A stretch of 64,000 bases of DNA from Prorocentrum cordatum. Taxonomy: Eukaryota > Sar > Dinophyceae > Prorocentrales > Prorocentraceae. The DNA is taken from positions 112,501 to 176,500 of the forward strand of contig CAUYUJ010019257.1 in assembly GCA_963575745.1 (NCBI GenBank), in the 5' to 3' direction. Position 1 is the first letter of the stretch, and each line of letters opens with the position of its first letter. The notes under the pieces were generated by a model, which worked only from the letters and a program-made list of their open reading frames with translations, did no database searches and had not been told where the DNA came from. The position numbers and the translations under genes are program-made. Below are positions 21,340 through 32,580 of the stretch, in pieces.

Positions 21340-22119
21340 TCAGCACACGGTGATCGTCGGTGGGATTGACTTCCAATTGAGCTCCTTGCGTAGGAGAGAA
21401 GCGTCGGTACGTGAGACCCAACGCATTTGCATGAGTAGCGATAGAATGCTCCGAAAACACACAGACCATTTCAGCTTAGGATCTACAATGTTCTTGAAAG
21501 CGGATATAGCAGCATAGTGCACTGGATGAAATAATACATTTAGGGCCCACCACCTCCCATGGCACCACCAAGTGCAACCGGTGTGCCAGACGGCTCGCGC
21601 CAGGGTCCTGGCGCACTTGATGGGCGGCGGGATGACCAGTGGGCTCGCCCAGAGCCACAAAGCACGGATGTAGGCGAAGGCGAGCTTGAGGCGAAACTGG
21701 TTGCTGCTGGGGATGGAGGCCAGCACGGCGATGGAGGTCTCCAGCTTTGCCCACCCTTGGCGTGGAATGATGCCGAAGCTGGAGTCGGTCGGTGTTGCGA
21801 GCACTCCGAGGTGCTCGATGCGTCGTGGAACGACGTCTTGGTCGGACCAGTGTTGTCGTTGGCCGATGTTTTCCACAAAGCCCACTCGTCGGTCGAGGCT
21901 CTGAGTATCTGCAATGTCGGTGGCCAGCGCGTCCGGCGAGGGGGAGACAATCGCGCGATCGTCCATGAAGGCGTGGCCAGAGGATAGGGGCTGCCAAGGG
22001 GTGAGGCAAGCCACCGTCGTGGCTGGGGCCATGGCGTCCACTGGCGGGAGGCCCCGCTGTGGGTGGACCGGTGGCGCCGTCGTGCCCCATGAGGGAGCAG
22101 TGGCGGGGGCCCCTTCCAC
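21340..22119 (-). pseudogene. LINE B RT palm/thumb with intact FMDD
   Basis: A 259-codon frame. GHAFMDDRAIVSPSPD is RT motif C with both catalytic Asp residues. GFVENIGQRQHW and IEHLGVLATPT fit motifs D/E. KLETSIAVLASIPSSNQFRL and AYIRALWLWASPLVIPPP are the thumb/connection. The N-terminal ~50 residues are Pro/Ala-rich and partly out of frame, because the GGA tract lies just upstream. Confidence 0.8.
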
Positions 22120-22162
22120 GCAGCGCGGCAGGTGTAGACCACGAGGTCTGGCAGGCCGCTCT

Positions 22163-22322
22163 GGAGGAGGAGGAGGAGGAGGAGGAGGAGGAGGAGGAGG
22201 AGGAGGAGGGGGAGGAGGAGGAGGAGGAGGAGGAGGAGGAGGAAGAGCAAAAGGAGGAGGAGGAGGAGGAGGAGGAGGAGGAGGAGGCGGAAAAGCAAAA
22301 GGAGGAGGAGGAGAAGGAGGAG
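22163..22322. repeat. GGA tract inside LINE B
   Basis: GGA units with AAAAGCAAAAGG interruptions, lying between two RT segments. It is an insertion or expansion in the dead element. Confidence 0.9.
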
Positions 22323-22583
22323 CCGCGGCGGGGGCTACGCGCGGGCTGTTTGGATGAGGCTTTCTTGGGCTGGCTCATGACCGATGTTGTCGCAGGCCCG
22401 TGGCATGTCCATGTCCACTCCGTCGGAGGAGTCCGCGCAGTCGGATAGCCAGGCGGCTGCAGTGAAACCTTTGGTAACGACGCGTGGTAAGGGCGCAAGA
22501 CCCTTGGAGGCCGAAGTCGAAGTATCATGGGCGGCAGGCGGCCAAACCCCCAGGGAACCTGAGAAACTGGCCTGCGCAAATTG

Positions 22584-22838
22584 CTAGGGACGGGCCGCAG
22601 AGGCTGAGGCAGGCAAGGACCCAAGGGTACCCTTGAAAAAGTCGTTTGTCCTTAATATGCGCGTTGACTGTATAGCGTGGGTGACGCTGGCACCAGAGCG
22701 GTTGGCGTGCTGATTGTCTGGCGGCTCAGGCACGGCTTGGGATAGGGACCTGAGCCAGACTCTGAGGAGTACCGAGCCGCCCGACATCGGCCAGGTGTCG
22801 CTGTCCCCCTTGGGCACTCCTGCTACCCTCCAGGGCAA
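22584..22838 (-). pseudogene. LINE B RT fingers motif, interrupted by a family E fragment
   Basis: The first ~40 codons (WRVAGVPKGDSDTWPMSGGS, LLRVWLRSLSQ) match the PKGD....RPI segment of dinoflagellate LINE RTs. The sequence then switches to family E DNA at about 22,672 and returns to low-similarity RT sequence downstream. Confidence 0.7.
22612..22672. mobile_element. Family E fragment (right end)
   Basis: CAAGGACCCAAGGGTACCCTT and GCGTTGACTGTA match the right ends of the complete copies at 25,115 and 53,996. The left end is missing. Confidence 0.65.
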
Positions 22839-23042
22839 GACCCTGGAGAGGAGGTCGGGCGGGAGGTGGCCCTTGGCTTGGACAGCTGCTGTGGACGTGG
22901 CAGTCCAGAGGTCGAACAGCTCGCGGACGATGGCAGGGAACCAGTGGGCCAGAGCGCGGAGCTCCTTACAGCTCCAGCCGTCAAACCCAGGGCAACCCTT
23001 GGCACGTTGGAAGGCTTCCCGGAACTGGTCCCAGGAGGGTGT

Positions 23043-23870
23043 TCAGTCGGAGGCCTTGTCGGATTTCGGGAAGACGGTGTCCGCGGCATAGGTCTTCCAG
23101 TGTTGGTGGTGCGCGTCGCCGTCGTAGTTGTCGGAGCACCATTGGTCATGCCATTGCTGGCGCATGTCGTGGACGTTCATGGCGGGCGTCGGCGGCGTGG
23201 CCTTGAACATGGGAGTCGTGTAGGACCAGAGGTCGTTGCTCCAGGTGGCGAATCTCTGTTTCCATTGCCGCTTAGCCCCGTCCTGGAGACGGGCTTGCTC
23301 TGCCGAGGTCGCCTGGGAGATCGAGTGGAGGGCGTCGGAGTAGCATGGGATGCCGCAGGCCTGCACATTGAGGATGCCGTCGAGGGCCGCTTGGGCTACC
23401 GAACGGTGGTGCCTCGGCGTGAGGTAGTCGTCGCTTCGGCCTCCCTGGCGCAGGTGTTCTGCGAGGGCCCTGTGGAGGCGTGGCAGGCGTCGGAGGGCTA
23501 TCGACTGGTCCAGTCGGTGTGCCGGTGAGTGCGAGGTGCGTCGAGTCGTGGGCTTGGAGCCCTTGGGAGGTTCGGCCAGTTGGTCGAGCTGCATGCAGCC
23601 ACGGTCGACTGCCACTAGCATCGCCTGTTCGGCGCGTTGGTGCCAGTAGTCCCATCGGTCCGTGAGCGGCGGGTTGCTGTCGTCGTCGTCGGAAATCAGG
23701 GGAGGACCAAACTCCAAGTCAACCAGTTCCTGCATAAGGGCTCTCTCTTCGGGAGGAGCGTCGTGGGCTGGGACGTAGGTAGCGGTCCGTCGGAGGCGGT
23801 GGGTGGTTTGTTCCAAATTCGGGACGTTGAGCGTGTAGCTGACGAGGCCGTGGTGTGGAATGCCAGCCAA
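23043..23870 (-). pseudogene. LINE B linker between endonuclease and RT
   Basis: A 275-codon frame of balanced composition. It has an acidic patch (ISDDDDSN), Arg/His-rich helices (HRALAEHLRQGGRSDD) and WKQRFATWSNDLWSYTT, typical of the region before RT in dinoflagellate LINEs. The preceding piece (23,956-23,870) is in another frame. Confidence 0.6.
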
Positions 23871-23959
23871 GAGCGTGGTGTTGGTATGCAGTGGTGGCCT
23901 GGTGTCGGGGCTTCCCCAGAACAGGGCGCGTGGTCGGGTAGGTATTCACCATACATCTT

Positions 23960-24090
23960 GTCGGCCCTTGCGAATCGACGCTGGTCGACGCTACATCGAC
24001 GCTAATCCTCGCGGAATCGACGCTCATCGACGCGCTACAGCGTCGCTATCGCATCGATTCCTACACGCTATTCGATGCTACAGACGGAAT
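23960..24090. repeat. Short degenerate repeats ATCGACGCT
   Basis: Several spaced copies of AATCGACGCT/CATCGACGCT between 23,969 and 24,045, in no fixed period. Confidence 0.6.
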
Positions 24091-24290
24091 TAAGAAAGCA
24101 TATCTGGCTCCCATGATCCGCTACGGAAGGCTACGCTCCGCGCGGGGAAATTCCGCGACACAAATCGCCCCCTAGCCGCGGGCTCGCGGCTCAGCGCCCG
24201 CGAGGATACGGACGCGTGCTCTTCGCCAACGGCCGTCGCCCACGACCCACCTCCCATGCCCCATGCCGCAAGCAGCGGCAGCACGAGGAC

Positions 24291-24628
24291 CGGCGCCGAG
24301 CGAGGGGGGGACGTCAGCAGGAGAAGGCCTTCTCAGAAGACTCGGAGGTCCCCCGCCCTTCCGAACAGTTTTCCGAGCCTGCCCCCCAGAGACGCAGAGA
24401 ACACTGCTCAGAAGGCGCGAGGGCTCCTGAGAAGTCCCGACGCTTCTGAGGAGGCCTTCTCCCTCTCGCGAAACTGCCCGACCCGACCCCGCCCGTTGGG
24501 ATCCGCCCGCTCGACCCGACCCGCCAGTCAGGGTTCGCGCGTGCTCGGTCGAGCGCGCCTCACACTTTCATGTTTCGCCCGCCCGACCCGACCTGCCCGT
24601 CAAGGTCCCCCCCCTCGCTCGCCGCCGA
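24291..24628. mobile_element. Foldback element family B, copy 3, with insertion
   Basis: Left end CGGCGCCGAGCGAGGGGGGA and right end CCCCCCCTCGCTCGCCGCCG. Family B interior is recognisable to about 24,472, then about 130 bp rich in CCCGACCCGACC interrupts the right arm before the TIR resumes. Confidence 0.75.
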
Positions 24629-25011
24629 GAGGAGAGGGGAGAAACACTTGAGCTCCTGGACGCAAGCGTCGACCAGCTGCTGCGCCCGCCGGCCCCGTCG
24701 ACCAGCGCGGGGCATTCCAGGCCCTCCCGCTCCTCCTCCTGCGGCTCCTGGAGTCCTCCTCCCCTCCCTCCTGCCCTCCTCCATCCTCGCTCTATAACCT
24801 CCTGCTCTCTCCCCGCCACCCAATGGCTTCGCTCCTCGGCGGTCAGCAAGGAGTTGCTAAGTCGCATCGTGCTTCTTGAAATCAGCGCCTGTTCACTTTT
24901 GGGATCATTGCCTGGACCTGTCACTGCAAATTTGCTTTGGCCGCTGGTGGGTTGGCCTTCCATCTCGTCCAGGAACCAACCGCCCTCGAAGTTGTGGAAC
25001 CCACCCACTTA
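24629..25011. other. Unassigned
   Basis: No gene or repeat recognised. Confidence 0.3.
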
Positions 25012-25107
25012 CCGTCGCTCGAACGTCAAATACCCGTGCATTTTTCGGCTTCCCACGAGGCTTCTCGATGGCGATCGCCGAAAACATGCACACGTCCGAA
25101 GGATGCC
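25012..25107. mobile_element. Foldback element family A, copy 4 (short)
   Basis: CGTCGCTCGAACGTC at left, CACGTCCGAAGGATGCC at right, interior TGCATTTTTCGGCTTC. It lacks about 28 bp of the interior. GAG follows at once. Confidence 0.75.
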
Positions 25108-25114
25108 GAGCCAA

Positions 25115-25292
25115 TACAGTCAACCCGTATGATAAGGATGCGCGATAAGGATGCAAGGGCCTTGGAAAGCCATGTCGACACTCTGCGAGCGGGGCGCGGC
25201 CAGCGGTTGCGGCCAAGGATGGGCCGAAGGGGGAAGGATGCAAGGGCACCCTTGGACAAAACCGCTCATCCTTACTATGCGGGTCGACTGTA
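25115..25292. mobile_element. Foldback element family E, copy 1
   Basis: 178 bp from TACAGTCAACCCG to CGGGTCGACTGTA. The interior has GATAAGGATGCAAGGGCCTTG near the left end and the matching GGATGCAAGGGCACCCTTGG near the right. It is 177 bp at 53,996. Confidence 0.85.
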
Positions 25293-25490
25293 TCCTCTTC
25301 TGCCTCCTCCCTCCGCCCTGCGGCCGAGTCTTGCCCCCCCCGAGCCTCAATGGTCGAGGTGGTCTGGGCGGGGAGGGAATCCTCTCCGCTTCGAGCCCCC
25401 GTCGGACCCTCTCCGGGGGCCTCCCAAAGGGTTGCCTGGCGTTGCCCAGGGCTGCCTGAGGCTGCCCGGGGTTGCCTGGGGCTGCCCGGT
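25293..25490. other. Unassigned; lead-in to the 10-bp satellite
   Basis: The last ~60 bp (GTTGCCTGGCGTTGCCCAGG-like) already show a GCTGCCCGGG/GTTGCCTGGG 10-bp rhythm. Confidence 0.4.
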
Positions 25491-26420
25491 GCTGCCCGTG
25501 CAGTGCCAAGCAACGCCAAGCAGCACTGAGCAATGCCAGGCACTGCCAAGCAGTGCCAAGCCATGCCACGCAACTCCGAGCAGCGCCAATCAATGCCAAA
25601 CAGCGCCAAGCAACGCTGGGTAACGCCAATGAATGCCAAGCAACGCCAAGCATGCCAAGCAACGCCAATCAACGCGAACAAATGCTAAGCAACGCCAAGC
25701 AACGCCAAGGCGATAAGGAATGCCAACCAACGCCAAAAAAAACATCAAGCAACGCCAAGCAACGCCAGGCAACACCAAGCAACGCCATGCAATGCCAATC
25801 AATGTCAAGCAACGCCAAGCAATGCCAAGCAATGTCAAACAGCGCCCAGTAACGCCAAGCAATGCCAAACAACGCCACGCAATGCCAAGAAAGGTCGAAC
25901 AACGTCAAGCAATGCCAAGCAACGCTGGGCAACGCCAAGCAAAGTCAATTCAAGCTTATCAGCGCAAAGCGATGCCAATCAACTCCAAGCAAGGCCAAGG
26001 CGACAATTATTGTCAAGCAATGCCAAGCAACGCCAGGCAACGCCGAACTTTGCTAAGCAACGCCAGGCAACGCCAAACAATGCCAAGCAATGTCAAGCAA
26101 TGCAAAGCATCGCCAAGCAATGCCAAGCAATGCCAACCAACGCTAAGCAACGGCAAGTAACGCCAAACAATGCCAAGCAATGCCCGGCAATGTCAAACAA
26201 TGTCAAGCAATGCCAAGCAATGCCAAACAATGCCAACCAATGCCGGGCAACGCCAGGCAACGCCAAGCAACGCCAAGCAACGCTAAGCAACGCCAATCAA
26301 CGCCAAACGATGCCAAGCAATGCCAAGCAACGCCACACAGCGCCGAACAACGCCAAGCAATAATTACCAAGCAACGCCAAGCAATACCGAGCAACGGGTA
26401 CCACTCAATTCCAAACAACG
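25491..26420. repeat. 10-bp satellite, unit GCCAAGCAAY
   Basis: About 90 units of GCCAAGCAAC/GCCAAGCAAT with point variants (AACGCCAGGC, AATGTCAAGC). It fades into CAACTCCACGCAAAACG after 26,420. Plus frames read as NAKQRQATPS-like strings, which I treat as artefacts. Confidence 0.95.
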
Positions 26421-26682
26421 CCAAACGATGCAAAGCAACTCCACGCAAAACGTTGCATTGCAACGCAAAGCAACTCCTCGCAACACGTTGCACTGCATTG
26501 CTGTTGCACTGCGCTGATCTGCGTTGAACTGCGTTCGCAGACAGAAGACCCCCAAGCGGGGTCGCGCTGGGCTGACTCGAGCAAGCCGACCGTGGGGCGT
26601 GCGCGACACGCCGGGCCATCGAGGTGAACGGGTCTATCGTTTTGCTCGGCAGGGTCCGCAGAAATCTTGGCCCTCTTCTCGC
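26421..26682. other. Unassigned
   Basis: No gene recognised. GTTGCA/TGCAAC-type repeats persist to about 26,540. Confidence 0.35.
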
Positions 26683-26804
26683 CATCGCTCGGACGTCCAT
26701 TTCCCTTGTTTTTTTTGGTTTCGTGCGTGTTTTTTCTGCTCGATGGTCCAGGATCGCCCTCAATGGTTCTCGCCGAGAAAAAATGCACACGTCCGAGCGA
26801 TGCC
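26683..26804. mobile_element. Foldback element family A, copy 5
   Basis: CCATCGCTCGGACGTCC at left, ACACGTCCGAGCGATGCC at right, followed immediately by AG. About 122 bp. Confidence 0.85.
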
Positions 26805-26879
26805 AGGTCTTCCCATGGCTGGCTGTTCCTCCCCAGCCGTCCTTCGCCAGTCCCCGGGCCCGGCCAGGGGCCCCGGAGG

Positions 26880-28945
26880 CCGCACCTGGCGTACCTGTCG
26901 CACCTGGCGCACATGGCGCACCTGGCTCATTTGGCGCGCATGGCGCAACTGGCGCACCTGGCACACCTGGCGCAACTGGCGCACCTGGCGCATCTGGCGC
27001 GCACCTGGCGCACACGTGGCGCACACCTGGCGCAACTGGCGCACCTGGCGCGCGCCTGGCGCGCACCTGGCGCGCACCTGGCGCGCACCTAACGCGCTGG
27101 ACGCGCCTGGCGCACCTGGCGCGCTGGGAGCACCTGGCGCGCCCCTGGTGCACCTGGCGCGCTGGGCGCACCTGGCGCACCTGGCACGCCTGGCGCACCT
27201 GGCGCACCTGGCGCACCTGGCGCGCTGGGCGCATCTGGCGCATCTGGCGCACCTGGCGCGCTAGGCGCACCTGGCGCGCAGCTGGCGCATACCTGGCACA
27301 CCTGGCTCACTTGGCGCGCCTGGCGCACCTGGCGCACCTGGCGCGCCTGGCGCGCCTGGCGCACCTGGCGCAACTGGCGCACCTGGCGTACCTGGCGCAT
27401 CTGGCGCACCTGGCGCACCTGGCGCACCTGGCGCGCTGGGCGCACCTGGCGCACCTGGCACACCGGGCGCACACCTGGCGCACACCTGGCGCACACTTGG
27501 CGCACCTGGCGCGCCTGGCGCATCTGGCGCACCTGGCGCGCCTGGCGCGCCTGGCGCACCTGGCGCACCTGGCGCACCTGGCGCACAGACCACTTTGAGG
27601 CCTCCCTGCCCCCTTGGCACACCTGGCGCGCACCTGGCGCACCTGGCGCGCACCTGGCGCGCTGGGCGCACCTGACGCACCTGGCGCTCTGGGCCCACCT
27701 TGTGCGCACCTGGCCCACTTGACGCACCTGGCGCACCTGGCGCACCTGTCGCACCTGTCGCACCTGGCGCACCTGGCGCACCTGGCGCGCACCAAGCGCG
27801 TACCTGGCGTGCACCTGGCGCACCTGGCGCGCTGGGCGCACCTGACGCACCTGGCGCACCTGGCGCACCTGGCGCGCCTGGCGCGCCTGGCGCAACTGGC
27901 GCACCTGGCGCACCTGGCGCGCACCTGGCGCACATCTGGCACACCTGGTGCATCTGGCGCACCTGGCGCGCTGGGCGCACCTGGCGCACCTGCCACACCC
28001 AGCGCAGACCTGGCGCACCTGGCGCGCGTGTCGCGCCTGGCGCACCTGGCGCACCTGGCGTACCTGTCGCACCTGGCGCGCATGGCGCACCTGGCTCACT
28101 TGGCGCGCCTGGCGCAACTGGCGCACCCGGCACACCTGACCCAACTGGCGCACCTGGCGCACCTGGCTCGCACCTGGCGCGCACGTGGCGCACACCTGGC
28201 GCACCTGGCGCGCGCCTGGCGCGCACCTGGCGCGCACCTGGCGCGCACCTGACGCGCTGGGAGCACCTGGCGCGCTGGGAGCACCTGGCGCGCACCTGGT
28301 GTTCCTGGCGCGCTGGGCACACCTGACGCACCTGGCACACCTAGCGCACCTGGCGCATCTGGCGCGCCTGGTGCGCATGGCGCACCTGGCGCGCCTGGCG
28401 CAATTGGCGCACCTGGCGCACCTGGCGCGCCTGGCTCGCACCTGGCGAACACCTGGCGCACCTGGCGCACCTTACGCATCTGGCGCACCTGGCGCGCCTG
28501 GCACACCTGGCGCACCTGGCGCACCTGGCGCACCTGGAGCGCCAGGCGCACCTGGCGCACACCTGGCGCACACCTGGCGTACCTGGCTCACTTGGCGCGC
28601 CTGCACCTGGTGCACCTGGCGCGCCTGGCGCGCCTGGCGCACCTGGCGCACCTGGCGCACCTGGCGCGCCTGGCGCACCTGGCGTACCTGGCGCATCTGG
28701 CGCACCTGGCGCACCTTGCGCGCTGGGCGCACCTGGCACACCGGGCGCACACCTGGCGCACACCTGGCGCACACCTGGCGCACACTTGGCGCACCTGGCG
28801 CGCCTGGCGCATCTGGCGCACCTGGCGCGCCTGGCGCGCCTGGCACACCTGGCGCACCTGGCGCACGTGGCGCACCTGGCGCAGCTGGCGCACCTGGCGC
28901 ACCTGGCGCGTTTGGCGCGCTTGGCTCACCTGGCGCGCATGGGCT
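26880..28945. repeat. 9-bp satellite, unit CTGGCGCAC
   Basis: About 2.07 kb, some 230 units of CTGGCGCAC/CTGGCGCGC with occasional one-unit variants (CTGGGCGCA, ACTTGGCGC). The period is a multiple of three, so frames up to 450 codons stay open on both strands (Leu-Ala-His, Ala-Pro-Gly, Val-Arg-Gln types). I do not call these genes. Confidence 0.97.
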
Positions 28946-29074
28946 TCTGGGGGGCTCAGCGGAGGTACGTCCTACGCAGATCACCACTATACCATGGCGC
29001 CGAAATGTATTGCATGGTCCTGAATGCAAGTGTCACTTGTGTAGAAACGGCTGGGTGCGTCGCAGGATTTGTTT

Positions 29075-29080
29075 CTTTTT

Positions 29081-29114
<34 letters not shown>

Positions 29115-29121
29115 GCTCTCT
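29075..29121. repeat. T-run and (CT)n
   Basis: A run of T followed by CT dinucleotides. Confidence 0.9.
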
Positions 29122-29559
29122 GTCCCCCGTCTGACTGAACTTATGCGCGCGCGCATGCGCCGAGATGGCCAGGGGGCAGATTGGGCAAACGACCGGTGCA
29201 CGGGGGGCAGCGTGCAGCGCGTGAAAAAGCACAGTTCTGGACAACGCTGGCCCCCCTGGCCCTGCCGCAGGGCGCCCCGAGGTCGACCTGGAGCTCAGCC
29301 CCAGTGTTGGGCCCCTCATGCCCCGAGGAGAAGCTGGCGTAAATTTCCCGAGCAGCTACCCTTCGCCGCCGTCCGCTCCTTCCCCTCTGGGTTCTGGCGA
29401 GGCCCCCCGCCCTCGCCTTCGTCGTGGAATTAATCCTTCGGAGGTGAGGGGGTGAGATCGAAGTGGAACGGAGAGCCCCCCTACCGGGAAATCGATTTCG
29501 GTCTCGTGTTCGTGCGTGCCGTGCGGGCGAGGCGAAGCTGCGTGGGCGGGCGAGAGGAA
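29122..29559. other. Unassigned
   Basis: No gene or family recognised. Confidence 0.3.
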
Positions 29560-29781
29560 AGTCTCCTGTGGCTGAGGCGCGGCCGGACCAAATGATTCTC
29601 CGCCGGGCGGCCGGTGGCGCGCGGTGCCCCGCCGGTGTCCCGCTGGCGTCCCGTGTGGCTGAGGCGCGGCCGGACCAAATGACTCCCTTCCGGGCGGCCG
29701 GTGGCCCGCGGTGCCCCGCCGGTGTCCCGCGGTGTCCCGCGGTGCCCAGCGGTGTCCCGCCGGTGTCCCGCGGTGTCCCGC

Positions 29782-29782
<1 letters not shown>
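29560..29782 (+). repeat. ~85-bp tandem duplication and GGTGTCCCGC units
   Basis: GTGGCTGAGGCGCGGCCGGA, CCAAATGA and GGGCGGCCGGTGGC each occur twice about 80 bp apart. They are followed by five GGTGTCCCGC/GGTGCCC(A)GC units leading straight into the GAT array. Confidence 0.85.
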
Positions 29783-29816
<34 letters not shown>

Positions 29817-30655
29817 GATGATGATGACGATGATGATGATGGTGATGCTGATGGTGCTGATGATGATGATGACGATGATGATGATGCTGCTGATGATGAT
29901 GGTGATGCTGATGATGATAATGAGGACGATGATGATGATATGATGATGGTGTCCCGGTGATGATGATGATGCTGATGTCGATGATGATGATGACGATGAT
30001 GATGATGCTGATGGTGTCCCGATGATGAGGATGATGATGATCATGCTGATTATGTTGATGATCATGATGATGACGATGATGGTGTCCCGGTGATGATGAG
30101 TATGATGATGTTGATGTTGATGATGCTGATTATGATTGTGTCCCGATGATGATGATGTTGATGATGATAAGGTTGATGATGATTATGGCGCCCCGATGAT
30201 GATGTTTATTCTGATGGTGATGATGATGATGTTGATGATGATGGCGTCCCGATGGTGATGATGATGATGTTGATGCTGATGTTGGTAATGATGATGATGG
30301 TGCCCAGATGATGACGATGATGATGACGCTGATGATGATGTTGATGATGCTGATGATGATGATGCCGGTGATGAGAATGAGATGATCATGATGGTGTTCC
30401 GATGATGAGGCTGCTGCTGATGATGATGACGATGACTGTGTCCCGATGCTGCTGATGATGCTGATGTTGATGATGATGACTGTGATGATGGTGATGATGA
30501 TGATGATGGTGGTGTCCCGATGATGATGATGACCGTGATGATGATGATGATGATGTTGGTGCTGATGATGAGGACGGTGTACCGATTATGATGATGTTGG
30601 TGATGATGATGTTGATGTTGATGCTGCTGTTGTTGGTGATGATGATGATGACGTT
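29783..30655 (+). repeat. GAT trinucleotide array punctuated by GTGTCCCG
   Basis: Blocks of GAT with GCT, GGT and GAC variants, separated about every 50-90 bp by GGTGTCCCGATG or a mutated form (GGCGCCCCG, GGTGTTCCG, GGTGTACCG). The punctuation is the unit of the preceding GGTGTCCCGC array. Confidence 0.9.
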
Positions 30656-30885
30656 GATTGTGAGAGTGGTTGTGATATCGATAGTGAGCTCGATAGTGAG
30701 ACCGAATGTGATATCGATTGTGAGATCGATTGTGAGATCGATTGCGAGATCGATAGTCAGATCAATTGTGCGATAGATCGAGTGAGATCGGTTGTGAGAT
30801 CGATCGAGGAAGATCGATCGAGCGAGACCGATACTGAGATCGATAGTGAGATCGATAATGAGACCGATCGAGTGAGACGTTGGTT
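30656..30885 (+). repeat. 12-bp array, unit GAGATCGATNGT
   Basis: About 18 units of GAGATCGATTGT/GAGATCGATAGT with variants such as GAGACCGAT. Confidence 0.9.
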
Positions 30886-31239
30886 CGCTCCCCCCCCGAA
30901 CCTCCTTATCACCCGAAGGGTGGTCGTATAGGTATGGCTACGTTGAGCCCATGAAACCTCCGGCGACCGCGGGCCGCGCTCTTCGCGGGCTGACTGCGGG
31001 CTGGCAGTGCCGGCCTTGATCCGCGCAGCGACTTTGATTTCAATCGCGTCAAATTGCTCGCGCGACGCTTGGCGGCCCTCTGCGCGCAACAACAAATCTG
31101 GCAGGAAGGCCAAAACGGCTTCTATCGTCCAAGCCTGGTGCTAAGCGCGGGGTGCGCCTCGGCATCGGGCCCCTGCCCTAGCGGCAGTTCCCGCTGTCTG
31201 GATGGGGCAGCGCGCGCTGCCCTTGCGAGTGCAGGGCTC

Positions 31240-31417
31240 ATGTCGGGAGGAAGTGGCAGCTGGCCTGGGCAGTCGCTCCGGCAGCGTTGTCCGCGGGGCA
31301 GTTCCAGGGGTGGCCCGCGTAGGTCTTGACGCGAGGAAGATGCGCCTGCGCTTGGGCAGCAACGTACTTGAACGCACCCGCAAGGCCCCCCCGCGGGCTG
31401 GATATCAGCCACGGGCC

Positions 31418-31456
<39 letters not shown>

Positions 31457-31640
31457 AGAAAAAAACAAACGCGCCCCCCCCAGGCGAGCGCAGTGTCGGA
31501 AAGGAATGCTCGGCAGCGCGGTCGAGCTGCCACTGGCCAGAAGAGCGCCCAAATTACTGCGGGAACTTCTGGCGCGGCACTGGCGTTGGACTCGGGCCCA
31601 TGCGCCGTGCCATCGGCGCTTGACATCTGCCCCCTCGGCG
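31240..31640 (-). pseudogene. RNase H-like fragment of LINE D
   Basis: Two pieces in different frames. PEVPAVIWALFW resembles the Glu-helix of RNase H1, followed by RAFLSDTALAWG with the TDS-like Asp. Beyond a poly-C run, KTYAGHPWNCPADNAAGATA resembles the HxGxxxNexADxxA C-terminal motif, with Asp in PADN kept and His replaced by Tyr. The first catalytic Asp is not found. Some LINE clades carry RNase H after RT, where it removes template RNA. Confidence 0.5.
31421..31456 (+). repeat. Poly-C run of 36
   Basis: An uninterrupted 36-C homopolymer splitting the RNase H-like fragment. Its length is liable to sequencing error. Confidence 0.9.
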
Positions 31641-32580
31641 CGCCCCGGCACGCGGGCCCATCGCCATCTTGCGCTAAAGCAGCCGCTGCGCGTGCCCCCC
31701 CCCGCCCCGCCCCCCGCAGCAAAGGCAGGGCCGCCCGCGCGGCGGCGGGGTCTGCGGCGCGGCGCCGCGCGCCGTGGGCGCAACTGAAGTCCTGGCCGAG
31801 CTTCGTCCTCCAAGAATCCTGTCCTGCGCGCTCCATCTGGCGCGGCGAGGTCCTCGCGCCCTGGCGTCGGCTGAGCTCCTAGAACGTCGCGCAGTGGAGG
31901 CCGGGCAGGGAAATTGCATTATGTCGCGATGGCGCCAGTTGCGAGATTGACGCGAGGATGCCTCGACCTCCCATGGCCGGCGTCAATCGGGCGGGGGCGG
32001 AGGCCCCCGCGGGCCAAAGGACCCGCGGTGTCGCGAGAGGGTTGACGGCTAAAACTAGGCTGAGGCCTCTTCGATGTCGGCGGAGGGCCTGGATGCTCAG
32101 CAAGGGGGGCCGCCCCTCGCACGCCGCGCGTGCCTGCGCCGCTGCGTGCGCCAGGGGGGTCGCGCCTCGAGCTGTCTGCCTCGCCTCCTCTCGCGCCCCC
32201 GTCGGGTTGTTCGCCCTCGGCGGACGCGCAAAGCTGCGAAACTTGCCGCTGGGCCCGTTTGCCTTCTCAAAATAGAACGCGCAGCCGGATTGCGTCGGCC
32301 CTCGTTCGAAGACAGCAAAAGAAAAGGAGGCGTCGACGTGCGCTGGCCCGAACGACTCCGCAGCTGACGCAGGGGGGGCGCTCTGCCTGGCCCCCCCCCT
32401 CAAGGTCCCCCGCGGCCCGAGGTGGCCCGCGTGAGGCGCCCGTCGCCGATGGCGCGGAAGTTGCCGTCGGTGCGTTTAGTGCAGGTCCGGTGCGCGGCCA
32501 AGCCCCGCCCTGGGGCAGACCGTGAGCTGCGCGCGTATCGCCGCCGGGGGCCCGACATATCGCTTGGTCGCCTGGATCTC

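Larger units (their letters stand above)
20746..23956 (-). mobile_element. LINE B: decayed, 5'-truncated non-LTR retrotransposon
   Basis: Minus-strand order: end of the endonuclease (23,956-23,870), linker (23,870-23,043), RT motif PKGD (22,838-22,700), decayed RT (22,584-22,330), RT palm with FMDD (22,119-21,340) and Cys/His tail (21,285-20,746). A family E fragment and a 160-bp GGA tract interrupt the RT, and several frameshifts separate the parts. Endonuclease sequence upstream of 23,956 is absent. Confidence 0.85.

Noticed and set aside
26880-28945. Open frames up to 450 codons of Ala-Pro-Gly, Arg-Gln-Val or Leu-Ala-His repeats
   Set aside because: All frames on both strands are open because the 9-bp unit lacks stop codons; no non-repeat domain or consistent start exists.
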